Assembly: GCA_950295325.1 (NCBI GenBank) | Contig: OX485807.1 | Location: forward strand, 13,915,001 to 13,979,000 | DNA: 64,000 nucleotides | Reading direction: 5' to 3' | From: Polytrichum commune | Lineage: Eukaryota; Streptophyta; Polytrichopsida; Polytrichales; Polytrichaceae | Shown here: positions 1-19,293 of the stretch, one piece after another | Position numbering within the stretch: the stretch's first letter is position 1 | Layout: the number at the start of each line of letters is the position of its first letter | Translations under genes and position numbers: made by a program | Notes under the pieces: model-generated | The model's input: the letters and a program-made list of their open reading frames with translations, nothing else | What the model was told of the DNA's origin: nothing | Database searches by the model: none

Positions 1-961
1 ACCAATGAGTTGTATTGCTCAGTCCTTGTTGTGTTATTTTTAGTGTTCATGTTGAGAAACGTAGTTGCCTACTTTGGGGGGAAATTAGGTGAAGGAATTA
101 GGGTCATTGATGGACTTGGGTGCTTCTACATTAGACATCAGTTGTAAATGAAGTCCATAACTTTAGCCCCCACTTTGCATCAATTTTCTATATGATCTAG
201 AAGCCTTATATAAAATTTAGGTATTTAATGTTTATTTCCATGCAAACAAATAAGAAGCAAGTATTGGTGCACAATGTGTTCGGTCCATTACGTTCTCACT
301 TGGGTTTACACATAATATTTGGCTTAACATAATCACATGTAAAGTGTCTTGATCAAACTCCATGCGAATTGCCTAGAAGGTGAGTTTCAAGCTATGCAAA
401 GTCATCCAAGTTTGCTTAAAACTTCAACAAATGGAACTAGGCTACCAAAAACACACTTTCTAGCTTGTCATATGAGGATCACTAGGGCAAGCTATTCTTG
501 CAATGGTTGATCCAAAATATATGATGGCAGTTACGTGGACACACCATGTCTAGATTGTAAAATTCTTCTTAGAAACTTTTGAGATTGAAAGAGGAAGTTC
601 AAGAAGTTCACCCAACTACGAAAAGTTATTTAGGCTCCAATGCAAGATAAGCTAATGAGCTCCCAATAAAAACTATCTTAAAGGAGGACCAAACTCAATA
701 GTTTGGTTCCTCTTTGAAGTACTTTATGGATAACTCTATTGCGGTCCACATTGAGGGGCTATGACCCATAATTTAAACTCATTGTAGAATGACAAAATTT
801 CATCCTTTCAATATTCCTAAACAATCACACCCACTATTGTTTTTCTTCTTGTTAACATGACATTTGATCAATACATAGTAGCATTCGGGACCTTTGAGTC
901 ATGATCGAACATTTTATCAATTAAGCGTATGAAGCATGAGACGAAAGCCGATTAGGTGAAG
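1..961. other. AT-rich intergenic DNA, nothing recognised
   Basis: No credible coding region, structured repeat or RNA gene seen. Confidence 0.6.
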
Positions 962-1414
962 TTAGGGCCACTTCACACACGAGCCAAGAGTTGTGACCGT
1001 GAAATTGTGAGAGCCCAAAAGAAATAGTGTGGTCACAAACCCTCAAGTGTAGTGTGAAGTCATATTTGACCGGGCCCTCAACCAAATGCTATTTCACTGA
1101 GTTTCTATTCATGCGGGTCTTCACACATGACCAACGGTTGTGAGTGTTGGGAGTGCCATGGTCTCCTGGTTTTGTGTTAGGCCTACCTCCAAGAGGTCGT
1201 TTTTGAAAATAGTCCAAGTGACCATGAAACATAATCCAATCGATGCCATGTAGGAGACCATGTAAACTTTACATCCATCTTGCATTCACATACTCCGTTG
1301 GTCCCTCAAGCATAGTGTGAAGTGAACTTGGACCGGCTCCGACTTTTCCGCCAATGAGAGTGCTTGAAGTGGAATGGTCACGGGCTCTCAGTGTCATGTG
1401 TGAAGTGGTCCTTA
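962..1414 (+). mobile_element. Non-autonomous DNA transposon, family D2 copy 1 (~450 bp)
   Basis: Ends are inverted repeats: left ttagggccacttcacacac and right tgtgtgaagtggtccttag. The interior is itself partly palindromic, with 'ctcaagtgtagtgtgaagt' near 1041 and 'ctcaagcatagtgtgaagtg' near 1306. Other copies are at 41898-42419 and 61286-61695, with a fragment at 59705-59795. No transposase is encoded. Confidence 0.75.
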
Positions 1415-2460
1415 GAATGGATTAGTTGCCATTTAGGGTTCTAGGTGGGATAGGAAAAGAAATCCCTAAGTGAAGCACGTGCATTTTATTAGAGCAACGA
1501 TTCATGAATTCGGCTTATTAATGAGGAGTGGAACGATAACGGCATGGGAGTGGAGATAATGATGTCATGCATAATATTTGGGTTTTTTTTCTTCTGTAAT
1601 TGAATTTTCAATTTGTGTCAAAAAAGAAAGAAAGATGTCATGCATAATACAAGGCATTGTTCCCCCCTTTGATTACCAATCGCAAAATCAAAATTTAGCC
1701 ATGGCCCCATTGGATGGATGGATGAATAGATAGAAATGTTGGCTTCATGTGGAAGCAAGCATAAATGAAGATCCTCTTTGTTTGTGGGTTGCCACCACTT
1801 TTGGGTCGAAGGTAAATGTTCTCATATTTGATTGGCCAATGTTTCCAAAGAGAGGTTCTCTTACCCGTCAGTAGTGGATGATGACGATTTTGCTTACACA
1901 AGATGAGCACGGGGATTGGGGATATACTCCCCTATACTATTAGGGATCATGTGTGAAATTTGGTTATTTTAAGGGAGGCTATGAAGTAATGCGCATGTTC
2001 ATGGTATATTTCATATATTCGATGAATATTCATGAAACACACTTATCAAATCTCAAAATGGATTTCCAATACATTTATTTCTTTCAATAAAATGTAAATT
2101 TTTAATTTAAATGGGAAATGAGACCCTATCTTTTATCGCACCATGTTTTCTAGCAGAACAACAATCCCCCCCCCCCTGATGGTGAGACAAGCATGCCATC
2201 AAAATGCCATGTAAAACTCCAAATGCCAATGGTACCACATAGATTTGCCTAGTTTAGCGGGCATGGTCTAAAGGATTCCACCACCTTGTTATCATGGTTT
2301 TGTACAATTTGTTTGTTTGATTGTTTGTACAATTCATTATGTTGTTTGTTTTTGTTTTTGTTTTTGTTCCCCCCCCCCCCCCAATAAATTGAAAGCAAAC
2401 TCAATTGCAAAAGGAATAAAAATACAACCACATCGAACGAAACAGAGCAAACGAGGGGAC
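1415..2460. other. Intergenic DNA with poly-C tracts
   Basis: No gene seen. It contains two long C homopolymers (near 2166-2179 and 2369-2383). Confidence 0.55.
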
Positions 2461-2960
2461 TCAAGAAATAATGCCCTTTTGGGGCCTAACTTTCCAAGTA
2501 ACCACTAAACTGCTACAAGTAACAACAAGACCTTTAACACACCAAACATTGTTGAAGTCTTTAAGAACATCCTCATAAGCGACGTCCGGTGCTTTTCCCA
2601 ACTTCATGAGAGTCCATTGCCTCTCAAGTAAGGAACCCCACACAACTTTGTGTGTTTTCTCCACTGGCCATTGAAGAGCATTAAAGACAAGATCATTCCA
2701 TTGACGCCAAATAATCCACGGAAGGCCACTCTTCAAGAAGAACCAAATACAACTGAAAGGTTTCAGTAATTTGCTAAGAGGTTGATCAAAGGGGCACTTG
2801 CATCATCAAAACAAAATTTTGAGGGCCAATGTTATCCCTTTTAGCAAAGACTTGCCAAATGATGTTAGCTACACATCACCACACTCGTTGAGCCAATGAA
2901 CAACTAAATTTGTGCTCCACCGACTCCACAGCCAGTGTGCCATAATGAGGATACAATTTG
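2461..2960 (-). mobile_element. LINE-type retrotransposon relic (C-terminal part of the polymerase ORF)
   Basis: Read on the minus strand, 2736-2461 encodes GLPWIIWRQWNDLVFN and then EKTHKVVWGSLLERQW and VVTWKVRPQKGIIS. This resembles the region after the reverse-transcriptase zinc-binding domain of plant non-LTR elements. Upstream frames to about 2960 continue the similarity (CPFDQPLSKLLKPFS) but are broken by stop codons. It is not functional. Confidence 0.6.
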
Positions 2961-3959
2961 TAGTTTCATATCTTATCCCTTTAGATAATCAGCAATTACT
3001 TGACATAATCCTAAAATGAACTCAATGTTCTATTTCCAATGATAAGGGGAAAATATACCCTAGGGTGTTCTATCCCACATTTATTACTTTGGAGGCTCAT
3101 AAGGTTATGAATTATGCTCCATGTCCTTTTTTTCTTTTTCTTTTTCTTTTCTTTTCTTCTTCTACCCCAACGTTAATGACCTAGATATAGAGACGACACA
3201 AAGTTGGGCACACATATAAGTCAAGGTGAAAGTGAAAACTTTGGAGGCCCTCATAGCGGAGTTATCTTTTGGAAGCTAATTATTTGACCATAAAATTAGT
3301 ATGAGAGACCCCTAACACATTGTTAGGATGAATGAATCACAAATGTATGGGGTCATGTTTTACTAGCTAAGGTTTGTGACCTTATGTTGTCACTCTACTA
3401 AATCGGACATCTATATTGAGTCATATATACCAAGACTTGTAATAGAAAAACAAATGTCAAAATTACACATGTTTAAATTAATTAATTAAATAAATGAACG
3501 TCGATTTTCTAATGTGAGGATGAGTTTATTGGCCCTAGTATGTTCAAGTGTCCCCCTGATACAAAGATGAGGTTTTATTACCTACCTTGTGGTAGGTGAG
3601 CCCGTTTAGTTATTAGTGTGCATAGTGTTGGGTATTTTTATGCAAGTGGTGGTATTGGTTCTTTGTTGTTGTCTAGTTTTCGTTTATTAAGTACAAGGTA
3701 TGCATGGCTTTCTTGGTTTTTTGAATTATGAATTTTGGGATTTGGAGATTTTCTAGGTTGTTGATACTTTTGGTGTGTATGGCACCTCATACTCTAGCAG
3801 TTACGACTTTAAGGGGTCTAGCCTTCCATCCTTGGACTCGGATAGCATCTATTAGTGAGTTGTATTTTTCATGTTTTGTTTTGATGGCTTGGTCAGGGTA
3901 TCCATCATGGGTGAAGGTACATTCTATGAGTGTTGGGATCAATTGGCCGGATTATTTGT
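2961..3959. other. Intergenic DNA, no gene recognised
   Basis: A CT-rich run lies at about 3127-3165. The minus strand from 3960 down to about 3540 may be more of the neighbouring LINE relic but is too decayed to show it. Confidence 0.45.
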
Positions 3960-4745
3960 ATTCATAGAATGTTCGCGTGGAGTTTGGCTAAGCATGTGCA
4001 TCGAGTGGTGTTGTAGGTGCAACTGAGTATCCAAGGTGGGAAAGTGAGGTCTTGTGAGGTGTTATTATGTGTTATTATGTGGTCTTGCGACATGCTTAAC
4101 ACATGCAAGTTGAACGTACACTTGTGATGGTGAAGTGGTGTGTGTGTATGTTGGCTTTGAGGAGGTTGGTGATTTGGTGGGTGGCTATGTTGTGTCATGC
4201 GATTCTAACCCCTACGAGGAATTTGTTTTTGCATAGCGATAGGAGATGTGGCCACACATCTCTAACATGTTTATTACATAGTGTGAAGTTAGGGTTGGTA
4301 TGTGTTTGTGGCCAAATTAAGTTAGTTTTGTGGTTGCCCATGTATTGTGCGAATTTGAATTTCAATGTTTGTGTGATTTGGGCGTCTAAGGTTTGAGGGG
4401 TTTTCCAAAAGTGGTTGGAGAGTTTGCAGTCGCCTATTTCATTGGAGAGCCATTTTTTTGGCATATTGGATTTTTGTAAATTTTTTAATATGTAAGAGTG
4501 TGGAGGGTGGTTTTGCTAGGCGGAGTGGGATTGTGTTGGCTATGTGGATATGTGGATCTAGTGTGACTACACCTTTTGTGGTGTTATTTGTGGCTAGTGC
4601 ATCCACTTTCTCATTTCCTTTGATGCTTATATGGGTGTGGACTTTTTGGCTTGTTATGTTGTGTTCGAACCGTGTTATAAGGTGCACTATGGAGGCTCTG
4701 AGGAGGTTGTTCAGGCGGTTGTCTGGGAGGAGGGACGTCATATGT
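3960..4745 (-). mobile_element. LINE-type retrotransposon relic (RNase H and zinc-binding region)
   Basis: On the minus strand, 4741-4439 encodes an RNase H-like end (VHTHISIKGNEKVDALA, the conserved 'GNE.AD.LA' segment). It is followed by LDPHIHIANTIPLRLAKPP, and then by 4464-4195 with CNKHVRDVWPHLLSLCKNKFL, a zinc-binding-like stretch. The order matches the 3' end of plant LINE ORF2. The frames are interrupted, so it is dead. Confidence 0.65.
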
Positions 4746-5454
4746 GGTTGTTAATGAGATACATGTTGTTTAAATTGTTTGTAAAGATGTGTATTTCATG
4801 TGAAGTATCTTGTATGCTGGCTTGTGTGAGCCATATGGCATATAGTTCGGCTCGGAGGATTTTTTGAAAGCTTGGCAATCTCTCCTCTATTTGAAGATTG
4901 TATACTCATAGCTAGCTAGGTTCCCATTTCCCTTACCATATAGTGGGATGAAGGAGCCATATGTGCATATGCTTTTGGCGGGGTCGTATTTAGGAAAATG
5001 TGGTGTAGAATTCTTGTGGTAGTGGGTGGGGGTGGGGGGAGCTTAACATCGTGCACTTGTGTGCATAACCACAAGGGAGTTCCTTGTGGTTAACTGCAAG
5101 TTTCTTCAATGGCGAGACCTTTTTTTTATATACCGGAGCTTTTTAAATCATGAGATGTTATTAGTAACTTGTATAATTTCAAAATTTTATCTTTTTTAAA
5201 ATATTAAATACTATAAAGTTCGAGGTCGTGGTGTGTGTTGAAGTTGTGGGTGTTTGAGGTGTTTCATTTGTAGTGTTGTTGTAGGGTTGTATGTGGGTAT
5301 GATTAGACTGTGAGCTTCATGTATGACTTGTTGTGGTCGTATGGTGAATATGGGATTTGTGATTGGTTGGTCTTGGCTGTGTATATATGCACATATTACA
5401 TCGAAATTGAACTTATGTTCTCAAAATATAGACATCATTCAAGAATCTAAGATA
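4746..5454. other. Intergenic DNA, nothing recognised
   Basis: G/T-rich sequence on the plus strand, probably more decayed retroelement; no supportable feature. Confidence 0.45.
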
Positions 5455-5640
5455 ACAAAGTTAACACAATCGAGAGGACCTATGTGATTGGTCACTTAAA
5501 AAGAAAAGAAAATTTTCACCTCGACCTCTTTTACATTTTGCAACTCAACCTTGATTTTGAAGCTTGAATGATGGTCATTGTGATTCACAACTGCTCACCA
5601 CATGAGAGAATTCCCTATCCATTCCGAAACCCTAAAGTAT
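5455..5640 (-). mobile_element. SINE-like dispersed repeat, inverted copy
   Basis: Its reverse complement shares 'aggttgagttgcaaaa…' and the 'gtgatcacataggtcctct…attgtgttaac' tail with copies at 11640, 27500, 32630 and 45180. It is diverged. Confidence 0.5.
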
Positions 5641-6051
5641 AGGGCCATTGTAATCCACACTAGGGCCATATGCTTTTACGGTGGCTAAGAACCCCGGGTG
5701 GGTCTAAAATGTGGGCCTTCCCCACACCAACCCAAGCATGGCCATAAATTAAAAAGACAATGTGCAAAGTCCAGTCCTATCATGGCAGCAATTACGTCCC
5801 CACACTATGTTGACCCCTTTATTTCATCATATTCTTTGCCATTATTTTTGGTGAGAAACTAGGCTACGTAGTAGTAGTAGTACGAGGAGTTTGAATTTTG
5901 GCCTCCTACCAAGTTCCTTCGTGGCAGCTTCATGTAAGTTGAGTATGTAATTTAAGTCCAACTTTAGTAGAAAGCCTTAATGGAAGTCGGCAAATTTTAT
6001 ACAAGTACATGCTTCATCCCTAGAGTCATTAAGTAGGGCTACTTAATGACG
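5641..6051. other. Intergenic DNA, nothing recognised
   Basis: No gene seen; a short GTA repeat lies near 5868. Confidence 0.5.
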
Positions 6052-6294
6052 GAGAGAGGGAATTATCGCACACGAGTGTACTTCTCTTTCATTGAACATA
6101 ATAACTTGACTTCCTTATAGGTTTGTTTCCGATTCGTCTCAAATGACTTCGAGAATACTAATTCGGGTCCTTAAAAGCTCAGTCTGGTGTCAAATCGACT
6201 AAAAATTGTAAGTTTCAAACTACGTATTATTTCAAGGTTTGTATATATGCTGGATGAATGAGAGGCACATTCGTATACAATAATTCCCTCTCTC
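6052..6294. mobile_element. MITE, family M1 copy 1
   Basis: About 243 bp with ~45-bp terminal inverted repeats: the left end starts ggagagagggaattatcgca and the right end is cgtatacaataattccctct plus ctc. Related copies are at 11329-11574, 28908-29135 and a half copy at 43930-44035. Confidence 0.8.
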
Positions 6295-7372
6295 TTTCAA
6301 GCCTTGCTTATGAGAGCCTAACAATCTATTGAATATGTTGAGCTAATCATAACATTACTCGCATGTAGGTCGCAACACCATGGGGCCCGGATATTTCCAA
6401 GCATCAATGCCCATCTTATGATGGGCCCATTTCCAAAATGAATAGTTTTCAGCTTGAGTATTGTTCACAACATTGCTTTTAATTTATAGATTGCCAAACC
6501 CGTACTTACTGTACTGAATTGAGCATGTTATAGAATTTGCACTGTCATTGTTAAGGGGTGGAAGCATGCGTTGGATCTCATGTAATAGCTGACACTTGTC
6601 ACCAAAATATTCCAGAGGCTAGGAATAAAGTAAATAAAACAAGTGGCCAAGAATAATGTGAGGCTAGCAACCTTAAATTGTGCACTCCACGTTTAGAAAG
6701 GGAGCGACAAGTTATGGCTGTGTAATGTTATAATCCTTGACTTCAATATGACGAGGGTTTCTTTTCTCTTTGAAATGCCCACTCGTATTGGTATGGCAAC
6801 TTTTAGTGCACCCCCTAAGTATTTAATACAGATCACACTACTTTCGAAGTGGGGTTAGCCTTTAGGGCCACACAAGTGCTTTCACCAACTAAACCTTGGA
6901 TGACATGCATATGCTTAGGTTTACAAAACCCATATTACTTTCCCACTTAGATAGTACTTACATCGTAAAAAATCACAAACAATCACAATGCATCCATGGT
7001 GAAGGTACAAAGAGAGCTTCCTCATGGGCGAAGGCTTCATGCACCCGGTGCAGTTTTTCAATGATGCATGAGCATGCATGTGAATAGCCCATCACTCATA
7101 TGCTTATAGTGCCCCGTCAAGTTATATCATCTCAGGTGAAAACGCAGTCTGCCATGTTATAACACAAAATTTGCTACATTTACCCTAAAACCCCCAAAAT
7201 CAATTTACGGGGACCCACTAGAGATGAATGTACCATAAGGCTATGAAAACAACTTTTTGATTGGACCTTTTTTACCTTGGAAATCATGGGTGAGGAGCCA
7301 ACTTAGAGAACAAGACATCTAGCCCTAGCTCTCGCTCTTGTGGTGTGGTCACTAGGTGCTCTAAACAAACAC
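6295..7372. other. Intergenic DNA, nothing recognised
   Basis: No gene, repeat or RNA feature could be supported. Confidence 0.55.
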
Positions 7373-7790
7373 ATGTATAAGGTACGAATACCGAAAAACG
7401 AACGTTGACCCTAAACCCAAACTATGTACCCCTATCATACATTTGGGGGCTTCAAATGTATGACATTGGATAGATCTCATTAGTACATCAAGTCTCGGTC
7501 CTGGTCATGCCTATTTTACTTCATGAGGTATTAGAAATAACATAAAACGAACACCACCGACATGAACATGAATGCACGTATGAACACTAAAAACCAACAT
7601 TGACCCTAAAACCAAGGCTATGCACCATTGCCCATACATTTGAAAGTTTCAAATGTATGAAACTAGTGCACATCATTGGTGCATTTGAATGAGTCAAGTC
7701 TCGGTTTTGGGTGTACCTATTTTGCTTCATAAGGTATGAAGAAATAACATACAAGGAATGCCACCAACATCATGAATATGTATAAGGTCT
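7373..7790. repeat. Tandem duplication of a ~200-bp segment
   Basis: Copy one runs from about 7380 (gtacgaataccgaaaaacga) and copy two from about 7578 (gtatgaacactaaaaaccaa). Shared blocks include ttgaccctaaa, catacatttg, ttcaaatgtatga, tcaagtctcggt and ttcat.aggtat.agaaataacat. Confidence 0.75.
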
Positions 7791-10380
7791 GAATGTGTTA
7801 TTTGGTTACTTTTATGAATTGGATACCTATATTTGGTTCATGTGTGGTTTGGTGAGGATCAAACAACAAACAACGTAAAGGCACATGTTTAAAAGAGATT
7901 GGACTACATCTTCGAATTTCATCAACTATTCCACATCCAATAATGACCACATTTGGGAGGACCTACGTATTCAGTTAAGAAATCAACATACGTGGACTTC
8001 CCAATTATCATAAATAAATGAAGGAGGTTTGATTTTCAATCCCATTTTTGGTGATGCTTCATCGTAGATTTGCTAACAAAAGTTTCCTTGTATAAATATA
8101 ATCGGTACAAGTTGGAAAACTCAAAAAACAAACCAAATAACTCCCACATACCTTACATAAAACTTTGCTTGGACTATTTTCGTGGGGAGAAGATATTCGA
8201 CTCTATATTCCTTCTCTTTTGTACGAATGATATTGTTGAAATAATCATGACGTTGGAAAAACATTGGCTCTCTTTTGGATGAAGAATACTAAAGTTGGAT
8301 GAAAAAGAACCCCCTTAATTTTCATCCTTCATCCAACGTTGTGGAAGTAAAAAGCTACTTCTCTCTTGAGTAGATCGCATACTACACTCCCTATGAAAAA
8401 ACCTCCCGACATGAATGCACTCCAACTCCCCTAATTGAATGGCCCAATAAGGTTCTTCTTCTTCTTCTTCTTTCTTTCTTTCTTTCTTCGGGTGGAATTA
8501 ATTAGCTTCACCGCTTTGGAGTATGGGTATGGAGAATGTGCCATTAAAGTTGTCAACAAGAGGAAGTGGTTGGCTACCGGCTATGATAGTACAACTGCCA
8601 AAAGCATTTGACCGAGCCCATCTCCACCTTACATGTGAGAAGACTTCTAGTAGATGGTAACTTTGTTGGGAATCGCTATATTTTTCACCATTGGCTTCGA
8701 GATGACCAAGTGAGTACTATTTCATCATGCGGTTCATAAAATAAAATAAAAAACTAACTACATGTTGTCATTAATTTAAAAAACGGGGGCACTATGTGTG
8801 GAGGAAAACAAAAACATTCGTCAATCTTCTATTGGTCGTCGGTTCATTTTGACCATGGGAACCACGGGGAGGAAGCGTCATTTCCAGGTGAATGTAAGCA
8901 ACGTGTGAGTACTTGTTTCTAGCAAGCCATGAAAATGACTCGTTAGCAGGTTTGTCGGCCATCATAACACTCGTTGCTTAAGAATTTGGAAGACGACTAT
9001 GAAAAGACTGTGTGCAGAGAGAGAGAGAGAGAGAATGAAAGAGATGACACCAACTGATGTGCATTGGAGTGAAGGAGGGATGCTTCACCTTGATCACAAC
9101 CACGAGCTCGTACTTGAGACCGAAACGGGCTTACATAGCAGTTGTGTGCACACATACTAGAAATCAACCTTCTTTGAAGAGGGTTTCTCCTTTGTACTCA
9201 TGCAATAATCTCAAGTTTGCACTTGAACCATGTGGTTGGGGGGTACTTCACTTTCGTGTTCACATGGATTCCTTGATTTATAATAATATGGTTTTTTTGG
9301 CCAAAACCTTTTGGCATGGAAGAGATGGTAATAGTGTTAATGAATCAACTTTCGATATGGGGATTCTGATAGAATTATGCTAGTCCATATTCAACTAGGG
9401 CTAGAGAGCTTTAATGGTGGAGAATATGATTTCATGTTCATAACTACAATCAACATGTTTTTGGTTGGGGGAGGGGGGAATCACTGTGATCTTTTAAGAA
9501 GAATGGTAACCTTCACTTTGATGATAAAAAAATATATTCATAGGGTTACAAACACCTATTTTTGGGTACAAAATGATTCAACATTCTCCTAAAATGAGCA
9601 CTTCTAGTAATATTCTAAGGATTGATACTGTAAGATCTCATTAGTTGGGCTAGCCAAGAAGTCAATGCTCAACACCTTCTCAACACTAACACATTAGAAG
9701 CACCTATATAACCACTTAAGAAGATTGCACACACAAAGGTGCCTTAATATCCTTTTTATAGCATTGGATTCATAAACGATTTGCTAATCCACCTTTTTTG
9801 CCCCTGAACTTATTAAACATCATAAGAGGTCAACATTCCGACTTCTTGTACTTTATGTTTGTCGATCAAGTGACACCAATGAATTAAAGAGTGTTACAAT
9901 CTCATCCATATTGTGAACAAGATCATGAAAACTAGATGAGAATACGTTGAAATAGATGAAAATGATCAAATTGGATCATATTTTTGGGAGTTTTTTGTGT
10001 TTTGGAAAATATGGTCTCCATTTCACCATTTTTTTTCCTCTTTTTTTTTCTTTCAAATTTTGACTATATTTTGCCACTTGGAAAAAAATAACTAGACCAA
10101 AGCTCTTAGAAGTAACTACGATAGGCTTGTCTACCTTACTTGCTACCCAAGGTTCATCACAAGTTGGCCAGTTAAGTGAGGAGGTTGCTGTTTTGTTTGC
10201 CTTGGATGTTACATGCAGTGTCAGGCTAAGAATCTGGAAATAAATTAGATGTGCAGATGACAGTTTGAAAATGACAACATGAGGACTTTCAGTTTGCTTG
10301 TGAATGACAATCTACGAATAAGTGATGATACAAAAGAAAGGCACATGAATCGGAAGCAGTGTCCGAAAAGTTTTTGAAGT
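7791..10380. other. Intergenic DNA with short microsatellites
   Basis: No gene recognised. It contains a TTC/TTTC run (8456-8488), a GA run (9017-9034) and T-rich runs (10026-10052). Short open frames at 9057-9592 show no recognisable protein. Confidence 0.5.
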
Positions 10381-11220
10381 TATTGAGGTTAATTGCCTAC
10401 CTCTTTAAAAGGGCATAGGCTATTTCCCTCATGGCATAGGTTGCATCCTACAATATCAAATTTTTGTAAGTTGAAAACCTTTTGAGTTTTTAAGTTACCC
10501 GCCAATTGCCTTCAAAACTAATTTTTAGTAGGTTAAAATCCTTCATATCTTTTAATGTTGTAGGCTTTAAATTCAAAATTTGAGTACTAAGTGGTATCCT
10601 TGGCAAGAATTGAACCTGGCTAAGCCCTTCACCACGTTTGAAGGCCAAGGATTAACCAACTCCAACAAAAACCTCGCACACACACAGACATAGTTCAAAT
10701 CGCTCACAGAGTTCAAATCGCTGACCTCACAGAGAGAGAGAGAGAGAGTTGCTTGATTTGCGACACTTGAATTTCAACGCTGCTTGCGCGAGAGATTGAG
10801 AGAGTTGCTTGATCTGCGAGACTGCGACACTTGAATTTCAACACAACGAGCGAGCGAGCGAGAGAGAGAGAGAGAGATGTTTCACAGAGAGAGAGGAACT
10901 GATGAGAGAGGAGTTGTGATGAATGGTATTTGTAAAGATTGGCGGGAAGGGAGTTAGGGCTATTATTGATATCCGTCTATGTGCCACCCAAGAGCCCCGA
11001 GTATTAGCCTAAAGATATGTACTTAGGTCAACTAATTTCCCAATTTGAAGAAGGATGAATGGCTAAAATCCTCTCTTTTAAAAACTTTGTAGGCAAAATT
11101 TCCTACATGTTTTTTATCACATAGGTTGATATCCTATGTTTTTAAATTGTCCATAGGCTCTTTGTCCTACACTTTCAAAATTTTATAGGCTAAGTCACAA
11201 ATTTTGTAGGCTGCATTTAC
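10381..11220. repeat. Low-complexity 'taggct/cctac' region flanking a GA-rich block
   Basis: At 10390-10610 and 11040-11215 motifs such as ataggct, tcctac, tgtaggct and catagg recur every 30-50 bases between A/T runs. Between them is (GA)n at 10727-10748 and 10857-10878, around a duplicated segment ('agagttgcttgat.tgcga…gcgacacttgaatttcaac' near 10745 and 10801). Confidence 0.5.
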
Positions 11221-11328
11221 ACTAGCCTTAGGCTCTTGGCGGACTATGATCGGAAGTTAAGTTCACCTTTAAAGAACCCCCGAGTTATTTATTCCTAGAT
11301 TTTGAGCCTGACACTCTGCATTCTTTTG

Positions 11329-11574
11329 GAGAGAGGGAATTATCTATCATATACGAGCGAGCGTACCTCTCATTTCATCCAACATAAAAGCCCTGAAATG
11401 GTATGCATCCCGGAAGTTGATGTTTTTAGTTCATTTGACACCGGAATTAGCTGTAAAGACCTTGAATTAGTGTACTCAAGGTCATTTAAGACAAATTGGC
11501 AACAAACCTTCAGGGGGTCAAGTTTTGATGTTGGATGGATGGAGAGGTGGTACACGACAATTCCTTCTCTCTCC
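11329..11574. mobile_element. MITE, family M1 copy 2
   Basis: Left end gagagagggaattat…cctctcatttcatccaaca, right end tgttggatggatggagagg…aattccttctctctc. Terminal inverted repeats are ~45 bp and total length is ~246 bp. Confidence 0.8.
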
Positions 11575-11639
11575 CATTCTTTTGTATCATAACTCTGACT
11601 TGCACGATGTGAGCAATCCCTGCAGTCACATCCAAGAAC

Positions 11640-11900
11640 TCAACTAATTTACAAAACCTGGACGCAGGAGGAGGATCTCAATCTACAAAAGAGGTCCAAT
11701 GTGAAGCACAACGAATCACAAGAACCGACTGCACATAAGGTGTGCAGGCACTTTCAAAGCAACGGACAATTTCAGATGTTGGATCAGCTCGAGACCTGTC
11801 TCATCTGGTTGGTGATTGCGAACCAAAAAGGTTGTCCTTTCAAAGTTTCGGTATTGGAGTTGAGGTGTAAAAATTATAAGATGTCAAAGTGAAGTTACTC
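11640..11900 (+). mobile_element. SINE-like dispersed repeat
   Basis: Shares 'catctggttggtgattgc', '…ggagttgaggtgtaaaaatt' and 'atgtcaaagtgaag' with the copies at 27500 and 32630. It lies in the 3' flank of GET3B. Confidence 0.55.
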
Positions 11901-12357
11901 AGAAGGCCCACACCACTTTAGTCCTCAGAAACTAGTGTGCCTTCTTGTGTCTTGACATCTTATGGCTCAATTGTTCAAAAGTCTAATGAGTTTCATAAAT
12001 TTGACTTTGCCATCATCCCTAGGCTCTTTGAAACGAACACTTTGAATGTAGAATGTCTGTTCTTTTGTAGCTTCCCCTTTTTGTATGGTTTTGCTTTCTC
12101 AAGTGAAGAAACAAGCTCTGCTCTCTTGTCCAACCTCTGGAAGACATGATCATTTGGATGCAAATGGAAATGGGATAAAATAATCTATGAAATGGCTGGA
12201 CAATTGATAATTTTTTCAAATGCAATATTGTGAGAGAAAGCCTAGCTCTTTGATGTACATGTAAATGGATACGGCCACATCCTGAACCTAAAGTATTAAC
12301 TGCACTACAGACCTTCATGATACAACATAGGTAGGAACAACCTTGAAGTTGACAAAA
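11901..12357. other. 3' flank of GET3B
   Basis: Sequence immediately beyond the GET3B stop on the minus strand; it probably includes the 3' UTR. No clear polyadenylation signal is claimed. Confidence 0.5.
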
Positions 12358-18552
<6,195 letters not shown>

Positions 18553-18884
18553 CGCCACCGGAAATTCACCAAACAAAAATTTCACAAACCCACGCCTATA
18601 AAAACAACGAATGCTCAGTTCCAGCTACCAAATGCCTTCAAGAAATTGGGAACGCAACAGAGTAGAGAATGTGCGAGGGAGAATTAAGACGTGATGGTCG
18701 ACTAGCGAACCAAGATGAGCGCGGTGGCGGACGAGGAAGAGAGGTGTCGATGCGACACCGGGCGAGCGGGGCTTGCGACAGAGCCAACGTCGCAACTCCG
18801 TCCTTGGATGGTGGATGATGTTTTCAAATATTCTTCCATCCTTGGTCGGTCAATGTTAAGGTAGATGGGTCTAAAATGGTTACT
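18553..18884 (-). promoter_or_regulatory. GET3B 5' leader and probable promoter
   Basis: Relatively GC-rich sequence upstream of the GET3B start (for example 18710-18790), clearly different from the AT-rich intergenic DNA beyond. I could not place a TATA box or transcription start with confidence. Confidence 0.35.
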
Positions 18885-19180
18885 AGCCCACTTCTCCTAG
18901 GATATGAAACACATAATTAGTACAAGATTGTCATAATTTTTGGAGCTCATGTGAATATATTATATTATCAATTGAGGATTCCCATGCATATTAAATGGTC
19001 ATATAGGTCTCCCCAATTATGTTGACCATTGAGTTTAAATTCAATGGTTATCACATCTTCAGCACACAATCCAATCTTTATAAACATACGTCTTTTTGGT
19101 ATATGTTTTTGGAGTTACACCAAAGCACATATCATTCAAATATAGATGTGCAAATAAGAAAAGTAACATAATAAGGGTTG
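18885..19180 (+). mobile_element. Dispersed repeat, family R
   Basis: Contains 'ctcctaggatatgaaacacataattagtac', 'ataatttttggagctcatgtgaatat', 'ggtcatataggtctccccaattatgtt' and 'attcaaatatagatgtgcaaata'. Related copies lie at 14470, 41215 and 44735. Confidence 0.6.
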
Positions 19181-19293
19181 TCTACCTTAGTAGTGTTGCG
19201 AGAGTAGCGTTATTTTTTCACATAAACAAAATTGTCTGGGAAGCCAAAAGTCTTGTGCGATTACAAGCACATCGAGATGGCGACAAAAAAAAA

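Noticed and set aside
10585-10640. Possible tRNA-like B box (reverse complement of tggcaagaattgaacctggc)
   Set aside because: No cloverleaf or matching A box could be drawn, so not called a tRNA gene.
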